Below are positions 1-12,982 of a stretch of 64,000 nucleotides of DNA, one piece after another. Each line of letters begins with the position of its first letter. Position 1 is the stretch's first letter. The stretch is from assembly GCA_963924555.1 (NCBI GenBank), contig OZ004587.1, forward strand, positions 5,146,001 through 5,210,000, read 5' to 3'. Origin of the DNA: Crambe crambe. Its lineage: Eukaryota > Porifera > Demospongiae > Poecilosclerida > Crambeidae. The notes below the pieces were generated by a model. The model ran no database searches. It saw nothing but the letters and a program-made list of their open reading frames with translations, and was not told where the DNA came from. Position numbers and translations under genes: made by a program.

Positions 1-176
1 AGAATAATCATGAATCAAAACATCACATGATGATAATCATAATTATGACTCAAAGTGTCACATGATTATATTGTGAGTGGGTTATTCATTGACATTATAT
101 AATGTAGCTAACTTGACATTATAGAGTATAAGACCAGCTTAGATCTATATAGCTATTAAAATAAGCTGAAATTAAT

Positions 177-997
177 ATGGCGTTCTATCTTCATATTCTG
201 TGTCTGGTGGTCTGGGTTTTATGTGCATCACCCGTAAAAAATGAGCTGATGGCAAAGGATGAAGCTACTACAGCAGATGTAGTTCCATGTTATAACCAGG
301 GGGAATATTTCACCATAGATGTCAGGAAGTTGGCTAGTGAATTTGAGTGAGTGCCTTCAATCTGGAATCTTAAATACATAATTTATAGTTTGTGAGAATG
401 CCATAAGGTAGCTATTTACATGTACTCCTATTACAGAGGAAAGAACATAACATCTTCCGACGGTCACCACATCTATTTTCTCTCTCTCTGCTCACCTATA
501 GCATGCAGTTTCAAGAACCCTAAACCAGCAGATGCAGCAGAAGCTGTAAGTCAAAAAAAGATCACTCTTTAGCCTTAGTTATTTCTGTCAATGTACATAC
601 AGGTATGTCAGTATGATGCAGTAAAAGACACTTTCTACAGCTTGGGGAAGTTTACACAGTACCAGTGGCAAATCGTCAATCAGACCTACTACTACATTAC
701 TTTTAGTGGTGGTGACAGAGTGTATTCATGGAATGCTGATACTGAGAGGTAAGAAAATCAAAATCTACTGGTAACTAGCTATGTACACATTTGTGTGTGT
801 CATTAAATAGACATGCCAGAATTGGATTCAATATTGATGGTTCTAAGGAACCAAGGATTGAAATTACATCAGTAGAACTCTCAGGAGCAGGGACTCCCAC
901 CTATGTGAGTAATTTTGATACTGACTACAGCTTCCAACTATAATTATGGATTTCTTAACTATATTGACAGGTTTTCAATGTTTACTACAATGGCTAG
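177..997 (+). CDS. Small secreted MRH-domain-like protein (5 exons)
   Basis: Five exons (177-346, 437-545, 603-748, 811-904, 971-997), all with GT-AG borders and compatible phases, join into one 181-aa frame ending in TAG. The first ~17 residues form a hydrophobic signal peptide (MAFYLHILCLVVWVLCAS), so the product should enter the secretory pathway. The body has the pattern of mannose-6-phosphate-receptor-homology domains. An early YFLSLCSP strand carries a cysteine. Next comes a linker with CQYD and a LGKFTQYQW segment. A strand pair ITFSGGDRVYSW precedes an RHARIGFNID strand, which aligns with the family's R-x-x-x-I-x-F segment. It is a single domain with no membrane anchor. The usual sugar-binding Q/R/E/Y quartet cannot be assigned with confidence, so lectin activity is inference. 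The exon model is firm and the family call moderate. No neighbour shares its strand closely. Confidence 0.7.
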
Positions 998-1909
998 AAA
1001 CGTTTCAACAGTATACAGAGTTGTAATTTTAATTACTCCATAGATAGTTATAATCAAAATCAATAATTATATTGCTTATCATTTTAGTCTGGATACCAAA
1101 CACTGACTTATGCCATGCGTGTTATAGTGAATACCCTTACTTGAAGGCTCAAACAGTCCATGCACTTGTACATGTATTATTAATGCATGATTCAACCTCT
1201 AAGCTCTAGCTATAGTAGCTATAACGATATTCATGATTTACTATGCATGATGCAATAATGTGCCATGATTACTTTTAGACCATTATGTAACCATGCACAG
1301 TTACTTTTAGGACCTGATCACATGCATGGTCAATCAAATTCAATATTTTCTTCATTCAACTGTGAAGATCTACGTAAAAGTCATTATTATCATGTTCACT
1401 ATGGTACTCACATAGCAGCATTATAGGTAGCTATGTGGCTAGAATCCAGTTCAATTCAACTCACACAACCTGCTTTAAATTCCACTTTTAAGTTCCTAAC
1501 ATTAATTAATGTATCACCACAGCTATTCTCTGGATCACCTTTATTCAGTAAGAGAATATAAAAATAGGTTGTATTCACAATGTGATATTCTAAGTTTAAT
1601 TGAACTTCCCAGTCAAACTAACTTAGCTACTATATGTATATATAGGGCCCTAGCATTGGCACCTTCAGCAAATTTTGACAAAAGACTTCTTGTTATCAGC
1701 ATGCATTATAGCTATGTATATAGCTCCAGCTTAGTGAACCAGGATGGAAAAAAATGGCATGTAAACATGCACAACCCGATGGCTTTCCTCATCCAACACA
1801 GGGTTGCTCCTGCACTAATGGGATATTCTCCACCATTGAAGTCCTCAGGCAATTCCCCCTATCTCAGAGTCTGTGTTTCTTTCTTTTTTTTTTCTTTTTT
1901 TTTTCTTTT

Positions 1910-1940
<31 letters not shown>

Positions 1941-1959
1941 GGGGGAGGAGGCATTATTA
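998..1959. other. Intergenic, no gene seen
   Basis: AT-rich DNA with no supported exon. It ends in an unusual T-rich run followed by a G26 run (about 1880-1945), which creates artificial open frames of polyphenylalanine and polyglycine. Confidence 0.6.
1880..1945. repeat. Poly(T)/poly(G) tract
   Basis: Three T-runs broken by single C residues are followed directly by 26 G residues (1920-1945). It lies just before the LINE fragment. Confidence 0.9.
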
Positions 1960-2860
1960 ATTTTGACAGCATTGTTTGAGTATAATGTTCTGTTACACCA
2001 TCTTTATGCCTCTGGGATCAATGGTAAAACATGGAGGCTGATCAAAAGTTGGTATAGCTATGCATGCTAATCCATCTTGTGCTGTAAAATTCAAGGGCTT
2101 TTAGCTAGCTAGCTACCTCAGCCACTTTCAACATAGGAAGGGGAGTGAAACAAGGGGCTGTTCTCTCCTTGATTCTTTTTAACCTTATGTTGACCAGTCT
2201 CCAACATAAAAGTTGGTTGTGCTGCTCATGCTGATTATGCATTAGATCTTGCATCATTGTAGTCATGGATGTTAATTTGCAGGCAAGCTGATCAACAACC
2301 TCTGCTCCCTGACATCTATCTCTTTGTCCCTCAACATGAAATTGTCCACCTGTCACATCATCCAATTCTGGTGGAATCTGTCAACATGCTATATATAGGC
2401 ACCACTGTGGAAACATTAAGTGTCTTGGTCTATTGTGGTCCCAGGATCGCTCTTCTAGATGAGTCTTTTTTGTACTGGGTGCTAGAATTATAGAGCTATA
2501 TAAGGCTCCTGCGACCCACTGCATGGCTGCCTGTATATAGTATCTATGTCCTAATATGGGTGTGACTGTGAGGCTTGGTTTCTGACTGATCCACGCCTAC
2601 AATAGGTGGAACAGTTTCAGGTTTCAGGAAGGAGGATCTTGAGGCTACCTCAGAAGTTTCTTTCGGCACCAACTATTGGGTTGAATATCTCAATTCAGTC
2701 AATGCCGACTGGCAGGCCACCCTATCAAAGGCACGCTCTCACCTCTCCCTTACATGACATCACTGATGAGAGAATGTGGTGCAAGGTACTCTTGAGTATG
2801 GCACCAATAAAGGCACAAAGACAAGTCAAAACAACTATGCAGGCCTGTATTTGGTGATCA
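1960..2860 (+). mobile_element. Degenerate non-LTR retrotransposon (LINE) reverse-transcriptase fragment
   Basis: Several short reading frames on the plus strand, interrupted by stops and shifts, carry LINE reverse transcriptase hallmarks in the right order. A GINGKTWRLIKSWY segment (about 2014-2062) is followed by the GRGVKQGAVLS motif (about 2138-2170) with LFNLML after it. Next comes a decayed catalytic-loop neighbourhood (AHADYALDLAS, about 2230-2262), where the expected AD-D pair is no longer intact. Further on is the KCLGLLWSQDRSSR segment (about 2419-2460) typical of the connection region in sponge and cnidarian elements. The region from 2620 to 2860 stays protein-like and probably belongs to the same element. 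No poly(A) tail, target-site duplication or endonuclease domain was seen, so this is a 5'- and probably 3'-truncated dead copy. Confidence 0.7.
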
Positions 2861-3279
2861 TATTTGCCCACACTGTTGTTCTACCTGGAGTGGGAAACGG
2901 AAATGCAAGGCAAGGAAAACTTTTTATTGACCATTGACATAAACCCTACATCGCTGCAAGGTGTAACCAAAAGAATAATATGGTAGCAGCGATGCAGGGA
3001 TTATGTCAATTGTAGGGCTTGTCAATTCTGTAGAGCTTATAAAGTACATAGCCAGCACCTTGTTTCCGTAGTCATGTACTCAAGCCTAGCTACATCACTC
3101 TTTCATTTAGAAGAAATGTTTTTACTCTCATACTCCCTAGTCTGGCATGTGTGACCCCCCCCAAGAAAAAATCAGGAGGGTCTGGTGACCCGTATATACA
3201 CGTTCAGTGACCTTATCAAGGATTCATGGGTAAGCATATAAATTATGTACTGCTTATGAAGTGACTGTGTGGCTTCACT
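2861..3279. other. Intergenic with one repeat end
   Basis: No gene seen. Positions about 3130-3270 resemble 24092-24190 (start TAGTCTGGCATG, later a shared stretch around GGATTCATGGGTAAGCATAT), so this is probably one end of that inverted-repeat element. Confidence 0.5.
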
Positions 3280-3592
3280 AGACATCACTATGACATCATT
3301 AATTATTATATCATTAATGTATGACAACTTAGATAGTTCTAGAACCCATTATGAATACACTTGTCTTCCTGTGAATATCTAATCAGCCTGCATTTTTGAT
3401 AAACCTAGCTATCCACTGAGTGCTGAAGTTTTCTGAGTTGATCAAAAGCTGTAAGAAATGCATCTAGTTATAGTTCATGGTTATTTGCTCAGTGGTACTG
3501 GTTCTAACATCTACTGTGCCAATGTGGCTAAGATATGGAAGAATCTTGGTCATGCTGTTACAGTTGTACGTATGTCAAGATCGCAATGCTTA
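3280..3592 (+). pseudogene. Truncated 5' copy of the GT4 glycosyltransferase gene
   Basis: From about 3280 to 3590 the sequence closely matches 26620-26945: roughly 175 bp of 5' flank plus the first ~125 bp of coding sequence, with the same start codon (3458) and the same N-terminus MHLVIVHGYLLSGTGS. A 4-bp insertion (GTACGTATGT versus GTATGT) shifts the frame near 3568, and similarity stops by 3592. Because the untranscribed-looking flank is copied too, this is a DNA-level partial duplication rather than a retrocopy. It cannot encode a glycosyltransferase. Confidence 0.8.
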
Positions 3593-4609
3593 ATAATGCT
3601 TGTATAATTATCTAGCTATATTTTATATCATTAATTATTATTGCTTATCATTATGATTTGGTAGTGCAATTGTGCATGCTTGCATATAGCTAGCTAATGG
3701 AGTAGGGTAGGGAAACAAGGGTAAGGAAAAAATTCTTATCTAGATGTTACATGGGGCCAGTGGAGTTGGAATGGGACCTGTTAAGAGTTCTCAATATCCT
3801 ACTGGTCCAGCTAAAGAAGTAAAGGGTGAAGACAGTGGCAATTGTATGCATGTGCATCCCGCTCCAATCATGGATCCTGGAATGTCTGGATGATTTAAGA
3901 GTATGTAAAACTTGTCGCATACATATAACGGCTGCTGGTTGACAGTCCACTCAGCATAATACGTACGTATGTTGACTTTGATGGACCAATGGGATCACAC
4001 AGGCTCTAAAAGTAACTGTGGATGCATGTAGCTATAATGATAATGATGACATGGATTGGTATACATACCACAATTTCATTGTATCGTTATTGATTGATAA
4101 TAATAATACTTAATATGCAAATATCCTGTTTTTATATTAATGTAAGATTTAGGAATTCCTCTTCATCCACCTTAATATTAACTGTGAAAACCTAATGGCA
4201 AATACAAATCAGAGAAGCTTCATAAATGTCTACCATGGTGCTCATGATCACAGCATAGCAATAGCTAGGTATAAGCTTTAGAATGAAAATGGATTTCCCC
4301 AATTAAAGTGTTAGCTTCCTCATGCTTACAAAAATTAATGGTCATGTACAGTGTATGGTAAAATGTGGTACTCTATAAACTATTATATACATTATTACTC
4401 TTGGGTTTGTTCATCCTGAACTAGTTCATTTTTTCCTCATTATTTCAGTAGTTATTAATTTTGTCAGTTGTCATCTGTTGTCAATAATTATAACTATACT
4501 ACTGTGCTACGTACCACAAAGTTACACAAAAAAATCCTTATGAGGTTTTGATGTGGGAACAACCCTTTTACTAATAATCCTCAGTAGAAGCTATTAGTCT
4601 TGTTCATAC
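3593..4609. other. Intergenic, downstream of the Calx-beta locus
   Basis: I searched the minus strand for a terminal transmembrane or stop-containing exon of the Calx-beta gene and found none I can support. A short repeat (about 3703-3735) recurs at 11271-11316 and, inverted, near 29990-30045. Confidence 0.5.
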
Positions 4610-7600
4610 CATTATCATCAAGAATAGTGACCGTTGTTGTGTTGGGTTGGATCAGCATACTGGAACTGAGGGGAGAAGATGGATCCTCCCTCAAGATGAG
4701 AGTGAATGATTCATCAGCTTCATAGATATCATCATCGGTAATAGTAATGTTGAAGCAATCTTTGCGAACTGGTGAGTTAGCAAGAAATCGATTAAACCCA
4801 GTTAATGGTCCGACTTGTGTGAAATCAGCTCCACCTACATATATGAATTCATAATCTATATAACTTTCATTTACTAAGTGGTGCCATTATAATTAATTAT
4901 TACCTGCTGTTCCTGTTCTTGTCTGGTATTCCGTGAAAATAGTAAATTCAAGGTCATCGGTTGCTGGTGGGTTGGTCACATTGACACAAATTTCAACAAA
5001 ACCCTCAGTCTCATTGACAAAATATTCTGGAAACTCAAATCCAACCTCAGCGACTAGAAAATGATAGCAATTAAGAATTAATTGATAATATATTGCTTTG
5101 AACTTACTATCATCATCTATAATATTAATCAAGGTACTATTGAAGAGGGTAGTTGGAGTTCCATAAGTAGGAAATCCTTCACTGGGTGTAATATTTGCTT
5201 GAAAGGATTCTACTTCTTCTGGAAACATATCACCATTCAGAAAAAAAGTAAATCTTATACTCTGCATATTTGGTTCGATATCTCTGGTTTGAGAAATTTG
5301 TCCAAGTGATCCAAGACTGTAATCTCCACCACCTCTATGTTCAAGTGTAGCAGCATTCAAACGAGGATCAGCAGGAGTGGAAGCAGTGATAACCACTGAA
5401 TACGTTTGTTCAGTTACAGTATCATTTTCTTTTAGGATTATCACATCGGAAAACAAACGTCTGCGTCTAGGCTCTGTGAAGTTATATGATTGCCACAGAA
5501 ATCCAATCTGAATAGCTGTATAGTATCATAAGAATAATTATTACATTTTATGATGGGTCTACAGTAATAGCCTGTACATTTTAAGGACATGTTTTGAGCT
5601 TAGCATTATAACTAGAATGCATAATTATAGGAATAGGGGGGCTGGAGGGCTACCCCTCCCCCCCTCCAATCAAACCATAAATTAGTCCAAAATTCTAAAC
5701 GTAAAAAATGGCATTTTCCCCAATAATCAGAAAGTAATTCCTACACCTATGGAATAGCTATTATCACGCAATACTCACAGTCATCATCTTCTATTCTACA
5801 GATTGTGGTATTGCGACCTGTGCCTACACCACCAAGGTTGGTGGCATTAGCGATCTCCAAATAAGCAATGAATTGTTGTCCTTCTGCCTCATCAATTGTA
5901 TCATTCACCACAGGGATAGATGCCCTCACACTTGTTATTGGTTGAGCTAAACCTTCATCAGCAGGGTAAGTGATTTCAATCACAGTGCCATCAAAGTCTG
6001 CCTCCTCTGTATAATTATTGATGGATAAGAATTAAACAATGAACAAATTGAACCATTAAGGTATAGCTACTTAACTACACCGAATAACGGATAATCTGGG
6101 GCCACTGAAATTGTCCATTATAGGGAGGTGTCCTTTATTCAGAGGTCATTTACGTAATATATAAAGTACTATGGTGGGACAGCAACAGTGTCCTTTACAG
6201 AGAGGTGTCCTTTATTCGGAGTGTCCATTACTCGGAGGTTCCACTATATTATTAGTTAGAGAGTGCCTAGGGAGTGCACAATGTATAGGGATGACCAAAA
6301 AAATGACGGATATCTTTGCATACACAGCCAAACTTCATCCACAAATTTTTCAATAACCGTACTATATACATACCTACATACATACATAGTTCCTAATGTA
6401 CATATATACTATAATCAACAGTTATAAAATTATAATTAGTGCCACCCACATAATAGCTATGTAGACACCAATTTAAAGTGAGGGTTCTTGTCCAATATAC
6501 ATGTATAATTATTAATTTACGTACGTGCTCTGTTTGGAGATATGACATTATTAGGAACGATTGTATCTTCAACAGTACCCCTTCGTACTGCTTCATCAAC
6601 TGTCAATGGAGTTACTCTTAATGTGACTGGATTTGCAAGCCTCTGACTTGGATCTTTTGCCACCCGGACTGGCATAATCAGCTGATTTTCAGTAATCAAA
6701 TAATTGTCCTCCTTAAATTGAAAAGCAATCTCTAGAATTTAAAGATAATAGCTAAATAATTATTTTTGTGATTTTGACATTAGTTATCGATAGCTACATA
6801 TAACTTTGAACTCGTGTATTGCAAGGTTTTCCATAGCTAACTTTGGGCAAGTATCTTATAATCATGCAATCTCTAAGTGATTGGTGTATAGCATATAGCT
6901 AAAGTGGGAAATTTTTGTTAGAATGATAATAATTGATGATTACACATAGGCGGAGGAACATAATTTTACCTGGGGGGTCAACCCCAAACCCCCATTGCAC
7001 CATGTACCCGACAATAGTTGTGATTTAATTAGAGTCAAAATAGAGTTGAAAATGTTTCACTTTCCACATGCAGTCATGTATACCGGTAATTGTCTCCTAC
7101 AATGACATAAATAGTTGAACGAAATCTGGGGGGGGGGGGGGGGGGGGGCAAAACCATAAGTCTAAAAATCTGGGGGGGGGGGGCTATGGCCCCCTGGCTC
7201 CCCTGGTTCCTCCACCTATGTTACAATTTTCATGTTATTCAAGTTCATTGTTACAGCTTATATACTTGTAATTAGTTTTTATACAATAATTCTCCTGTGT
7301 GTAACGAGGCTGTCTGCCTCGCCAAATGCTCGAGTCTTAGAATTTTTGCATAGACTGATTATCATTACTAAAACTCCTAACTACTGTACATAGCATAAAA
7401 CAAGATATGAAAACAAACCACAGGATGACAATATTACCACAGAATGAATGACTTACACAAACTATCAAACAATCAGTATCACGTGATTAATTTCGTTGTT
7501 GAACATGACCACGAAAAAAATCTTCCCAATTTAAGGTATACTGTGCACTCATTGACTACATACCGTTACTATCCATTATTGTTGCCTGCAAATTGTTTCT

Positions 7601-8581
7601 GATTATTGGTGGAGGACTGATGCTTTCAAAATTAGAGGCAAGTGATGTTGAATGTCTCATCCAGTTCTTGAGCAGTTGAATCAACAAGTAGTGAAAATGT
7701 AATCAGTTGTGTCGGAGGATCATTTGGAAAAATTCGCATAAAAGATACACCTAACTCTACATCATCTTTCCCTGAAAGATATTTAAAAATAATTAATAAT
7801 AATAGCTAACTATTCTCTGAAATTTGTCATAGAGTACACTAAAATAATAAGATACCAAAGAATTACCTGCACTTCCTAAATTCAGTGCAATTTCAGCGAT
7901 GACTACTGAAGTAGATCTTCCTGATAAGAAGCCAACCTCAACAGCATAGCTCTCTCCTTTTTCCAGTCCCCTAAACTCTGTTTGATTAAATCCGAATACT
8001 ACCAAAAAAAAAGAAAAAAAGAATGCTATACCTAGGTACCTATAGGTAGTAGCCGGTTTAACAAAATAGCCAATGCTAGTTACATAGCTATCTTCACTAT
8101 AAAATTTAATATCTATCTGTATGAACTATTTAATAAAGCGATATCATTGGAACAAGCCTGAGCAAGCAATATAGCTAGCGTTATACAAATAAGGTAAACA
8201 TAGTCCTGGTGGTGTGTTCTGATAATATGTAGGCTCCTGCGTACTTTCAACACAGTTCCTATTATGTTGTACTAAGTGTGTGTGCAATAAACGCTAATTT
8301 TAGACTGCATGATTAGCTATGGTTTAAGCCCTCTTTTCAAGAATCTTCATGATTGGTAACAAATATGACTTGCACTAGTTCACATGTTAACTAGCTTTGA
8401 CATACGTAATGGGCTTGCATATAGCTACTATATGCACTTGATGTAGCATCAACTCATTGCTTACCCACAGGACAATGGATACATTCACCTCTCGTCATTA
8501 AAGAAAGACCAGCTGGGGCTACACTATTATCACAACAGTCATATAATTCCACTTGTTGGGAACTTCCTTCACAGCTCAATG
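4610..8581 (-). CDS. Calx-beta cassette B: Cys-rich exon plus four Calx-beta domains (5' and 3' ends not found)
   Basis: Exons read on the minus strand: 8581-8465 (Cys-rich), 7998-7867, 7771-7564, 6731-6525, 6006-5779, 5515-5108, 5053-4904, 4834-4610. All begin and end in phase 1, so each is a symmetric, shuffle-ready module. Pairs of exons make four Calx-beta domains. Two of the later ones end in the typical acidic turn (LINIIDDDS, VTILDDNG). Other recognisable strands are FGFNQTEFRGL, EADFDGTVIEITYP and GADFTQVGPLTGF. Calx-beta folds bind calcium and occur in extracellular adhesion proteins, including sponge aggregation factors. The Cys-rich exon has C, CC, C and C with a GECIHCPVG end and resembles the second exon of the genes at 21.5 and 36.0 kb. 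Exon 7771-7564 is 208 nt where the matching exon of cassette A is 207, giving a frameshift near 7635-7650: a pseudogene lesion or an assembly error. No signal peptide or stop exon was located. It may be a separate gene or the 3' half of one gene with cassette A. Confidence 0.75.
6080..6250. mobile_element. MITE in a Calx-beta intron
   Basis: Short element with repeated TGTCCTTTATTC-type motifs and a terminal GGAGGTTCCACTAT. An inverted relative lies at 42856-43015. It sits between the 6731-6525 and 6006-5779 exons. Borders are approximate. Confidence 0.5.
6945..7220. mobile_element. MITE with CATAGGYGGAGGAAC termini and 5-bp duplication
   Basis: The left end CATAGGCGGAGGAAC matches the inverted right end (GTTCCTCCACCTATG) with one mismatch. 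The flanks show TTACA on both sides. The interior has two G-tracts and no coding capacity. It lies in an intron of Calx-beta cassette B. Confidence 0.7.
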
Positions 8582-8614
8582 CTGTGAAACAAGTAACTGT
8601 AGAAATCAAGATCA

Positions 8615-8648
<34 letters not shown>

Positions 8649-9035
8649 TATGCATGCACAATTATTACTGACAGCGAAAGGAAGAGAATGGTTAATGTTG
8701 GTAGCTATCATTGTTCAGTGCACATGACTTGCAGCCAACAGCTGTGGTCCAGATTTATAATAAATAAAAATGACATTGATGGGTGTAATTTCTTGAATGT
8801 TTGGAAAAATGGTGTCCATTATAGCTAGATACCATTAGAAAAGTAGTGCATCAAATTCTTACGTACATGTTTTTGAAGTGAGATAATTTATTGCTATCAA
8901 GATTAGGGAGTGCATACTCTAATAAAACCAAATTATATACACTCATGACAAGGCTATTAGCTACACTGTAATAACACATAGGTTGTGTTGAACCACTATT
9001 GTAATCCAATCTAAGGGGCAGTCTTGTGTACATAC

Positions 9036-10314
9036 CACTTTCATCGAGAATAGTGACTGTTGTTGTGCTGGGTTGGATCAGTATACTGGAACTGAGGGGA
9101 GAAAATGGATCCTGCCTCAAGACGAGAGTGAACGATTCATCAGTTTCATAGATGGCATCATTGGTAATAGCAATATTGAAGCAATCTTTGCGAACTTGTG
9201 AGTTGGCACGAAATTGATTAAACCCCATAAATGGTCCAACCTGTGTGAAATCAGCTCCACCTACGTATATAATTACATAATTTTCATTCACTAAGTGATG
9301 CCACAATAATTATTACTTGCTGTTCCTGTCCTTGTCTGGTATTCTGTAATAATATTAAACACAAGATCAACAGTTGCTGGTGGGTTGGTCACATTGACAC
9401 AAATTTCCACAAAACCCTCAGTCTCATTAACAAAGTATTCCGGCCACTCAAATCCAATGACAGCAACTAAAAATTAAGAAAACTAAATGTAAAGGATCAT
9501 GAAAATTATTGCTTTGAACTTACTATCATCATCTATAATATTAATCAAAGTGGTAGTGAAGAGGGTAGTTGGATATCCATAGGTAGGGAATCCTACATTG
9601 GGTGTAATAGTTGCTTGAAAGGATTCTACTCCTTCTGGAAACGTATCACCATTCAGAATAAAGGGAAATATTACACTCTGTTGATTAGGCTCAATATCTT
9701 GTACTGAAAAAGTTTGTCCAGCTTGTCCAAGACTGTAATCATGAATTCCACCACCAACAGATTCTATTGTAGCAGCATTCAAAAGAGGATTAGCAGGAGT
9801 GGAAGTAGTAATAACCACTGAATATCTTTGTTCAGTTACAGCATTATTTTCTTTTAGGAGTATCACATCTGTAATCAACCTTCTGCCTCTAGGCTCTGTG
9901 AAGTTGTATGATCGCTGCTGAAAACCAATCTGAAGAGCTATGTTGTATAAGAATAATTATATGAGGGCATGGTCTTTGACTATGAGCATAATTTAAGGTA
10001 AGGGCCTCAATTATTGCTGAGTAGGCACTTTTTATTCCGTAGACTTTCAGTGAAGCCACTATTCCTCAAGCTTTGTACAACCAGCTAGGATTGTAGATAA
10101 ATCTAACTGGTACATATCTGTTTCTAGCAACCGAACCTAATTATGCCCCATCCTGTTATGGAGATTCAGAAAAAGGTTAATTGGTACCCCAGCTCTTTCT
10201 TGTGCCCAGGTAAGAAAGCTGGAGAAACAGCTTGTCAAATATCAGTTTAATTACATTCCAAGCATTCTTTACTGTGCGTCTATTCTTGCAAAAAGGATGT
10301 CTTACTTCTCTCTC

Positions 10315-10346
<32 letters not shown>

Positions 10347-12894
10347 TTTAATATCATCAGGGGCCAAAATTATGAGTTCAAAAGTAATTCAGGTACATTC
10401 ATACAAAAAATTAATGTAGCTGTATACTTACTAGTCCACAATCTTAGCTTAGAACCTACTTACGATCATCATCATTAATTCTACAGATGGTGGTATTGCG
10501 AACTGAATTGTCTACACGACCAAGGTTGATGGCATCAGTGACCTCCAAAAAAGCTATGAATTGTTGTTCTTCTGCCTCATCAATTGTGTCATCCACCACA
10601 GGGATAGATGCCCTCACATTTGCTATTGGTGAAGGTAAACATTCATCAATAGGATAAGTGATTTCAATCACAGTGCCACCAAAGTCTGCCTCCTCTGTGA
10701 TAAAAAAAAGTGACATTTGATGAAATGTGACAAATTGAACCATTAAGATGCTTATAACTATTGAGATCTAGTATATAAATTTTGGTAAGAACATGCAGCT
10801 ACACTTGCTCGAATTTGAAAAAGAAAACTGCAGTTCATGTCATTTTCAAATCTATTAAGCACAGGTATTTTATTATGTAGAAATATGAGGGTTGTGCAAT
10901 GTACATTAATTCTAAGACTTACGTGCTCTGTTTGGAGAATTTTCATTATTAGGAATAATTGTCTCGTTAACAATACCCCTTGCAATTGCTGCAGCAACTG
11001 TCAATGGAGTTACTCTTAATGTGACTGGATTTGCAAGCCTCTGACTTGGATCTTTTGCCACCAGAACTGGCATAATCAGTTGATTTTCATTTATCAAATA
11101 ATCATCCTCCGTAAATTGAAAAAAAACCTCTAGAATTTAAAAATAAAATGTTAATGGTAGCTAACTTGGTACTTATGAATCTCTAGCTAACTAACTAGCT
11201 GTATTATTATTTCAGCTCGAGATGTTCCTCACAAGTAAGGGAAAAAACGTTTCCGTGAAATGAAAAAAATGTAGGGTAAGGAAACAAGGGTAAGGATGAA
11301 GGATGGAAATGGGATCAATCTTTGTTCTGTATATCCAGCCAACAATCCCTACATATAGCTTCAGATAATAGTGCATATAATGTATGGCCTAGCTTTGATA
11401 TTGTTATAGCCATTCCTCACTCCTACCACTATTGTGTGTGCTGTGCACTTATTGATCAAGTAGGATACATACCATTACGATCCACTATTGTTCCATGGAG
11501 CACGTTGCTGATTACTAGTGGGGGGTTAGGGGTGGTTATTCTGAAAGTGATGGTGAATGTCTCATCTAGTTCTTGAGCAGTTGAATCAACAAGTAATGAA
11601 AATGTAACCAGTTGTGTTTGATTTGGTGGGCCAGGAAATATCCTTACAAAAGTGGTACCTAACTGTACATCACTTCTTCCTGTATGATAATAAATCATTA
11701 AACAAGCATAAGAAAACAAAAAACATAATAACCAAGCTGTAGCTACAGTTACTTAGTATATTTGCTATAATAAGGCTCATGTACATGAAATTTATGATAC
11801 CTGCAGTCCCGAAATTCAGTGAAATTGTAGCGACAACTACTGAAGGAGAGCTGCCTGATAAGAAGCCAATCTCAACAGCATACCTCTCTCCTCGTTCCAG
11901 TCCCCTAAACTCTGTTTGATTGAATCCAAATGCTGTACAAAAACACAACAACAATAACAACAACAATAACAACAACAACAATGCCAACAAATGATATTGC
12001 ATGGTTTAATAAATCATTTTTCAAGTTTTTACTATAAATTCTGCATTTGCATGTGTACATACGTACATGACTGACTGACTGACATATTTGCTGTGCATGC
12101 TCATTGCATTGTTACACTAAATTATAGTACTACCTAGGCCTTACATTATTAATTTTTTTATTCGGGACAATGTCTCACAGTGCACCTTGACTGACAACTT
12201 ACTAACAACAGATCCTCCTGAACGCTCACCAATATTGTCAGTTTGAGCAGTTGTAGGCATGCCCTGAATGTCATTGGGTGGTGCTGCCTCACTTGCTGCT
12301 GTTGTTACAAAGTCTTCGGTTGAAGTCCTCTCCATTGCTAGTATTAACATAACAAAAGACTTAAAATTACGAATTAATAGATCAATGCAGCACTAGTTGT
12401 CCATAATGATAAGTGAGCCTGGCAGTGTCAGTGGCCCAAGCCATAGCTACATAAATACGATGGTACATGTCCTGAATTAGTAGCAGCACTGGTTGTTTTG
12501 CAGTTACTGTATAGCTGTATGAATACTGTAGAGCTATATACTAGGGTAGTGTGCAACATTAATTTTGACAGTGAATGAGTGAAGTAGCTTGATAATCCTA
12601 GCACCTCAAGCTGTGGAAAACAGATACAATTGGAGCATGCATAATATTATGCACATGCAGGGACTGAAGCAATCACTATGCATGAAGAATACAGCTAGTG
12701 CTATTTAGCTATTACAAACACAAAGATATGAAAAAACCTGTATAGGGAATACAGCACTTAACTATTGGTACTATAATATGGTACAGTACAGTCTACGCAC
12801 TTTCAAGATAGGTATCCCAATTAAATTGCTACTTGCTGTGTTTGATTAACAGATACACAGACACATGGACAGTAACAGTAACCCTTGCACATGC

Positions 12895-12982
<88 letters not shown>

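Noticed and set aside
1509..2070. Phe/Gly-rich open frames
   Set aside because: Product of the poly(T)/poly(G) tract.
8553..8711. Poly-Asn / poly-Val open frames
   Set aside because: Created by the (CAA)n repeat. Only the Cys-rich exon 8581-8465 inside this region is supported.
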